Source of the DNA: Erythrobacter sp. CCH5-A1
GTDB taxonomy: Bacteria; Pseudomonadota; Alphaproteobacteria; Sphingomonadales; Sphingomonadaceae
NCBI RefSeq assembly: GCF_001557115.1
Contig: NZ_LSKQ01000178.1
Coordinates: 1-36,883 of the forward strand
Length of the DNA: 36,883 nucleotides
Direction of reading: 5' to 3'
Every line of letters starts with the position of its first letter. The stretch's first letter is position 1. Of the stretch, positions 33,103 through 36,883 are shown in pieces. The notes below the pieces were generated by a model that ran no database searches, was not told the origin of the DNA, and saw only the letters and a program-made list of their open reading frames with translations. Made by a program: the position numbers and the translations under genes.

Positions 33103-33671
33103 CAGCGGCGCTCCGGAAGGGGCTCTGCATCGGGGCGCGGGCCCGAAGCGATCCGCGCCCGCAGCGCTGCGGGATCGGCAACGCGCTCCTCATTCATCGC
33201 CTTCCATGTCGCCTTGGGAACGGGGAAGCGCTGATAGCCGAGCGGCTCGAGGCAGGTGCGCAGCCGCCCCTGTGTGGCAAGCGGTACCGCCGAGCCGAAC
33301 AGCAGCGCGCCCATGATATCGCCCACCAATCCATAGCCGTGATCGGGCGCAGGCGCATCGTCCCGCGCCTCGGACGAGCCGCGCCATGCGATGAACATCG
33401 GCAACAGGGGCGCGTTCACATCTCCCATCGGGGTGAAGCGATAGCAGTCCGCAAAATCGGCATAGGCCTGCTCGTAGGACGTGTCGGCGCGCCAGAAATA
33501 GTAATATTTCTCGCCGTCGCGCACCACCGCAGGATCGCGTCCGCCCGAAAGGTCGGGGACGGTGATCGTGGCGGGATCTGGAATGGCAGAAGGTCCCGCC
33601 TGCGCCCAGGCCGGGGCGCTGACGGTGGCGGCGGCGAGCACGGTCGCTGCGGCGATCAGTCCGATACGCAT
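33102..33671 (-). CDS. Exported protein of unknown function
   Basis: This 189-residue protein has a signal peptide (MRIGLIAAATVLAAATVSAPAWAQ). The mature part contains RDGEKYYYFWRADTSYEQAY, DCYRFTPM and RLRTCLEPLGYQRF, with two cysteines that could pair, and a Gly-rich segment (GYGLVGDIMGALLFGSAVPL). I do not recognise the family. It begins 30 bases after the gatB stop and overlaps the following exported gene by one base, so it could be transcribed with the gatA-gatB operon or from its own promoter; no terminator was seen between them. Confidence 0.72.
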   Translation of the reverse strand: MRIGLIAAATVLAAATVSAPAWAQAGPSAIPDPATITVPDLSGGRDPAVVRDGEKYYYFWRADTSYEQAYADFADCYRFTPMGDVNAPLLPMFIAWRGSSEARDDAPAPDHGYGLVGDIMGALLFGSAVPLATQGRLRTCLEPLGYQRFPVPKATWKAMNEERVADPAALRARIASGPRPDAEPLPERR

Positions 33672-33701
33672 GTCATGCCGCCCCCGGTTATGCCGCCAGC
33701 A

Positions 33702-35194
<1,493 letters not shown>

Positions 35195-35198
<4 letters not shown>

Positions 35199-35353
35199 TT
35201 CCGTTCCTCGTCCTCGATCACCTTGCCATCCGGCCCGAAGCGCATCTCGCCGTGATCGACGTTCTTCCTTACCCAATTGGCGACCATGAAGGTCAGCGGC
35301 ACCGCCAGCATGATGCCGATCCCGGCGATCCACAGCGGCAGGTCGGGTGTCAC
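35195..35353 (-). CDS. Small single-span membrane protein between gatA and gatB
   Basis: This 52-residue protein starts at a GTG that overlaps the gatA stop (GTGA) and ends in a TGA that overlaps the gatB start (ATGA). GGAG lies eight bases before the GTG. It has one hydrophobic helix (about 7-27, [21 protein letters not shown]) and a charged tail ([24 protein letters not shown]). The tight fit between two housekeeping genes and good codon use make it likely to be real. The helix implies an inner-membrane location, odd for a partner of a cytosolic amidotransferase. I do not recognise a family. Confidence 0.75.
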
Positions 35354-36831
35354 CACCACTTCTCCGGCTTGGCGGTGAACCCGGCGCGCTGCTGGATCGC
35401 GAGGCCGGCGTCGAGCACGCCCTGCTCGTCGAAGGGCTTGCCGACCAGCTGGAGGCCGAGCGGAAGGCCGTCGGCGTTGATCGTCGCGGGCACGCTCATT
35501 GCGGGCAGGCCCGCGAGGCTGGCGGGCACGGCGAAGACGTCGTTGAGATACATCGTCAGAGGGTCTTCGTTCATCGAGCCCAAGGGGAAGCTCGCGGTCG
35601 GCGTGGTCGGCGCGAGGATCACGTCGCACTGCTCGAAGGCCAGCGCGAAATCGCGGGCGACCAGCGCGCGGACCTTCTGCGCCTGGGTGTAATAGGCGTC
35701 GTAGAAGCCCGCCGAGAGAACGTAGGTGCCGATCAGGATGCGGCGCTTGACCTCGTCGCCGAAGCCGGCGGCGCGGGTGGCGGCGTACATGTCCTGAAGG
35801 CCGACGCCTTCGGGCAGATCGCGAAGGCCGTAACGCACCCCGTCATAGCGGGCGAGGTTGCTCGACGCCTCGGCGGGCGCGACGATGTAGTAGGCGGGCA
35901 GCGCGTATTTGGTGTGGGGCAGCGAGACGTCGACGATCTCGGCGCCCGCGTCCTTGAGCCACGCCTTGCCCTGCTCCCACGAATCGAGGATCGCCTGATC
36001 GGTGCCCTCCATCCGGTATTCGCGCGGGATGCCGACCTTCTTGCCCCTCAGGTCAGAGTTCAGCGCGGCTTCCCAGTCGGGCACGGGCATGTCGAGGCTG
36101 GTCGCATCCTTCGGATCGAACCCCGCCATCGCGCCGAGCATGATCGCGCAATCCTCGACAGAACGCGCCATCGGCCCGGCCTGATCGAGCGAGGAGGCGA
36201 AGGCGACGATGCCCCAGCGCGAGCAGCGGCCATAGGTCGGCTTGATCCCGCAAATGCCGGTGAAGGCAGCAGGCTGGCGGATCGAGCCGCCGGTGTCGGT
36301 GCCGGTCGCGGCAGGCGCGATGCGCGCGGCTACCGCGGCAGACGAGCCGCCCGAAGAGCCGCCGGGGCTCATCGCGGCGTTCGACCCGGCCTTCTTCCAC
36401 GGCGAGGTGACGTTGCCGAAATAGGAGGTTTCGTTCGACGATCCCATCGCGAACTGGTCAAGATTGAGCTTGCCCAGCATCCCCGCGCCCGCATCCCACA
36501 GCTTCTGCGAGACGGTGCTTTCGTAGCGGGGGGTGAAGCCCTCGAGGATGTGGCTCGCGGCGGTGGTCTGGACGCCGTGGGTGGCGAACAGGTCCTTCAT
36601 GCCGATCGGCACGCCCGCCATCTTGCCGAGCGGCTCGCCCGCAGCGCGCGCCGCGTCCACCTTGTCGGCGGCGGCGAGGGCGTGGTCGGGGGTGGTGACG
36701 ATGAAGGCGTTGAGGCTCGCTGCCTCGGCCACGGCGGCGTTGAAGCTCTCCGCCACTTCGCGCGCGGTGAAATCGCCCTTAGCGACACCGTCGCGGATGT
36801 CTTTCACGCCGAGAGAGGTAAGGTCGGTCAT
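35350..36831 (-). CDS. gatA: Aspartyl/glutamyl-tRNA(Asn/Gln) amidotransferase subunit A
   Basis: This 493-residue amidase-signature enzyme releases ammonia from glutamine for GatB. The Ser-cisSer-Lys triad is visible as Lys79 in IGMKDLF, Ser159 in [10 protein letters not shown] and Ser183 in [11 protein letters not shown], with the same 24-residue spacing as in known GatA proteins. [21 protein letters not shown] and [13 protein letters not shown] are further family blocks. The length is normal and the ATG at 36831 is the only good start. It overlaps the small membrane-protein gene by four bases. The expected gatC is not visible because the window ends 52 bases upstream of gatA. Confidence 0.97.
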   Translation of the reverse strand: MTDLTSLGVKDIRDGVAKGDFTAREVAESFNAAVAEAASLNAFIVTTPDHALAAADKVDAARAAGEPLGKMAGVPIGMKDLFATHGVQTTAASHILEGFTPRYESTVSQKLWDAGAGMLGKLNLDQFAMGSSNETSYFGNVTSPWKKAGSNAAMSPGGSSGGSSAAVAARIAPAATGTDTGGSIRQPAAFTGICGIKPTYGRCSRWGIVAFASSLDQAGPMARSVEDCAIMLGAMAGFDPKDATSLDMPVPDWEAALNSDLRGKKVGIPREYRMEGTDQAILDSWEQGKAWLKDAGAEIVDVSLPHTKYALPAYYIVAPAEASSNLARYDGVRYGLRDLPEGVGLQDMYAATRAAGFGDEVKRRILIGTYVLSAGFYDAYYTQAQKVRALVARDFALAFEQCDVILAPTTPTASFPLGSMNEDPLTMYLNDVFAVPASLAGLPAMSVPATINADGLPLGLQLVGKPFDEQGVLDAGLAIQQRAGFTAKPEKWW

Positions 36832-36883
36832 TTCATCTCCCCTCCCGCCTGCGGGAGGGGAGATGAAATGACCGACCTTACCT
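36816..36883. repeat. Perfect 33-bp inverted repeat at the window end
   Basis: Bases 36816-36848 are the exact reverse complement of 36851-36883, with CT between. The inner part (CTCCCCTCCCGC/GCGGGAGGGGAG) looks like a natural intergenic hairpin. The outer part repeats the beginning of gatA, including ATGACCGACCTTACC, on the opposite strand. A mirror copy ending exactly at the last base suggests an assembly or amplification foldback more than biology. Confidence 0.85.

Overview
The window looks like chromosomal DNA of a high-GC sphingomonad-type alphaproteobacterium, probably of the Erythrobacter/Porphyrobacter/Sphingomonas group. This rests on gene content and style: a large carbohydrate-type TonB-dependent receptor beside GH97 and GH13 enzymes and an MFS sugar carrier, flavin-dependent halogenases next to the receptor, many 1-4 bp start/stop overlaps, and frequent GTG starts. 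The genus is an inference. No rRNA, tRNA, CRISPR array or insertion sequence was seen.

Region 1 (about 400-11,885) is a maltodextrin utilisation locus built around a divergent promoter at 5526-5827. Leftward run an inner-membrane sugar transporter, an exported GH13 amylase and an exported GH97 alpha-glucosidase. Rightward run an exported GH13 amylase, a cytoplasmic GH13 alpha-glucosidase, a LacI-type regulator and a flavin-dependent halogenase, nearly all overlapping by 1-4 bases. Region 2 (11,886-17,660) holds a TonB-dependent receptor on the minus strand. Divergent from it are a 2-oxoglutarate-oxygenase-like DUF6445 protein and a second halogenase, ended by a strong bidirectional terminator. 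The inferred flow is: oligosaccharide uptake by the receptor, periplasmic trimming by GH13/GH97 enzymes, MFS import, cytoplasmic hydrolysis and LacI control. The role of the halogenases and the oxygenase is unknown. A perfect 16-bp LacI-like palindrome lies upstream of the receptor. A second palindrome, TGCAAA-NN-TTTGCA, occurs in the enzyme promoter region and inside the oxygenase gene.

Region 3 (17,701-24,461) carries a lipoprotein cytochrome c, a DUF1499 membrane protein, and a minus-strand operon. The operon encodes an NDH-2-like flavoprotein, a fused VTT-domain/MerA-like flavoprotein, a CNT nucleoside transporter and a CDP-alcohol phosphatidyltransferase. Region 4 (24,725-28,970) is a three-gene export operon (ABC exporter, HlyD-like adaptor, TolC-like channel). 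Its ABC protein has lost every ATP-binding and hydrolysis motif I looked for, which is the most unusual protein-level signal in the window.

Region 5 (28,967-36,831, all minus strand) holds an exported M48 metalloprotease between two exported unknown proteins, a TrmL-like tRNA methyltransferase without a usual start codon, two more exported unknowns, gatB, an unlisted 52-residue membrane protein, and gatA. The window ends in a perfect 33-bp inverted repeat that mirrors the first codons of gatA, probably a contig-end foldback. The receptor gene has a one-base frameshift at a C run near its 3' end, possibly also a sequence error.
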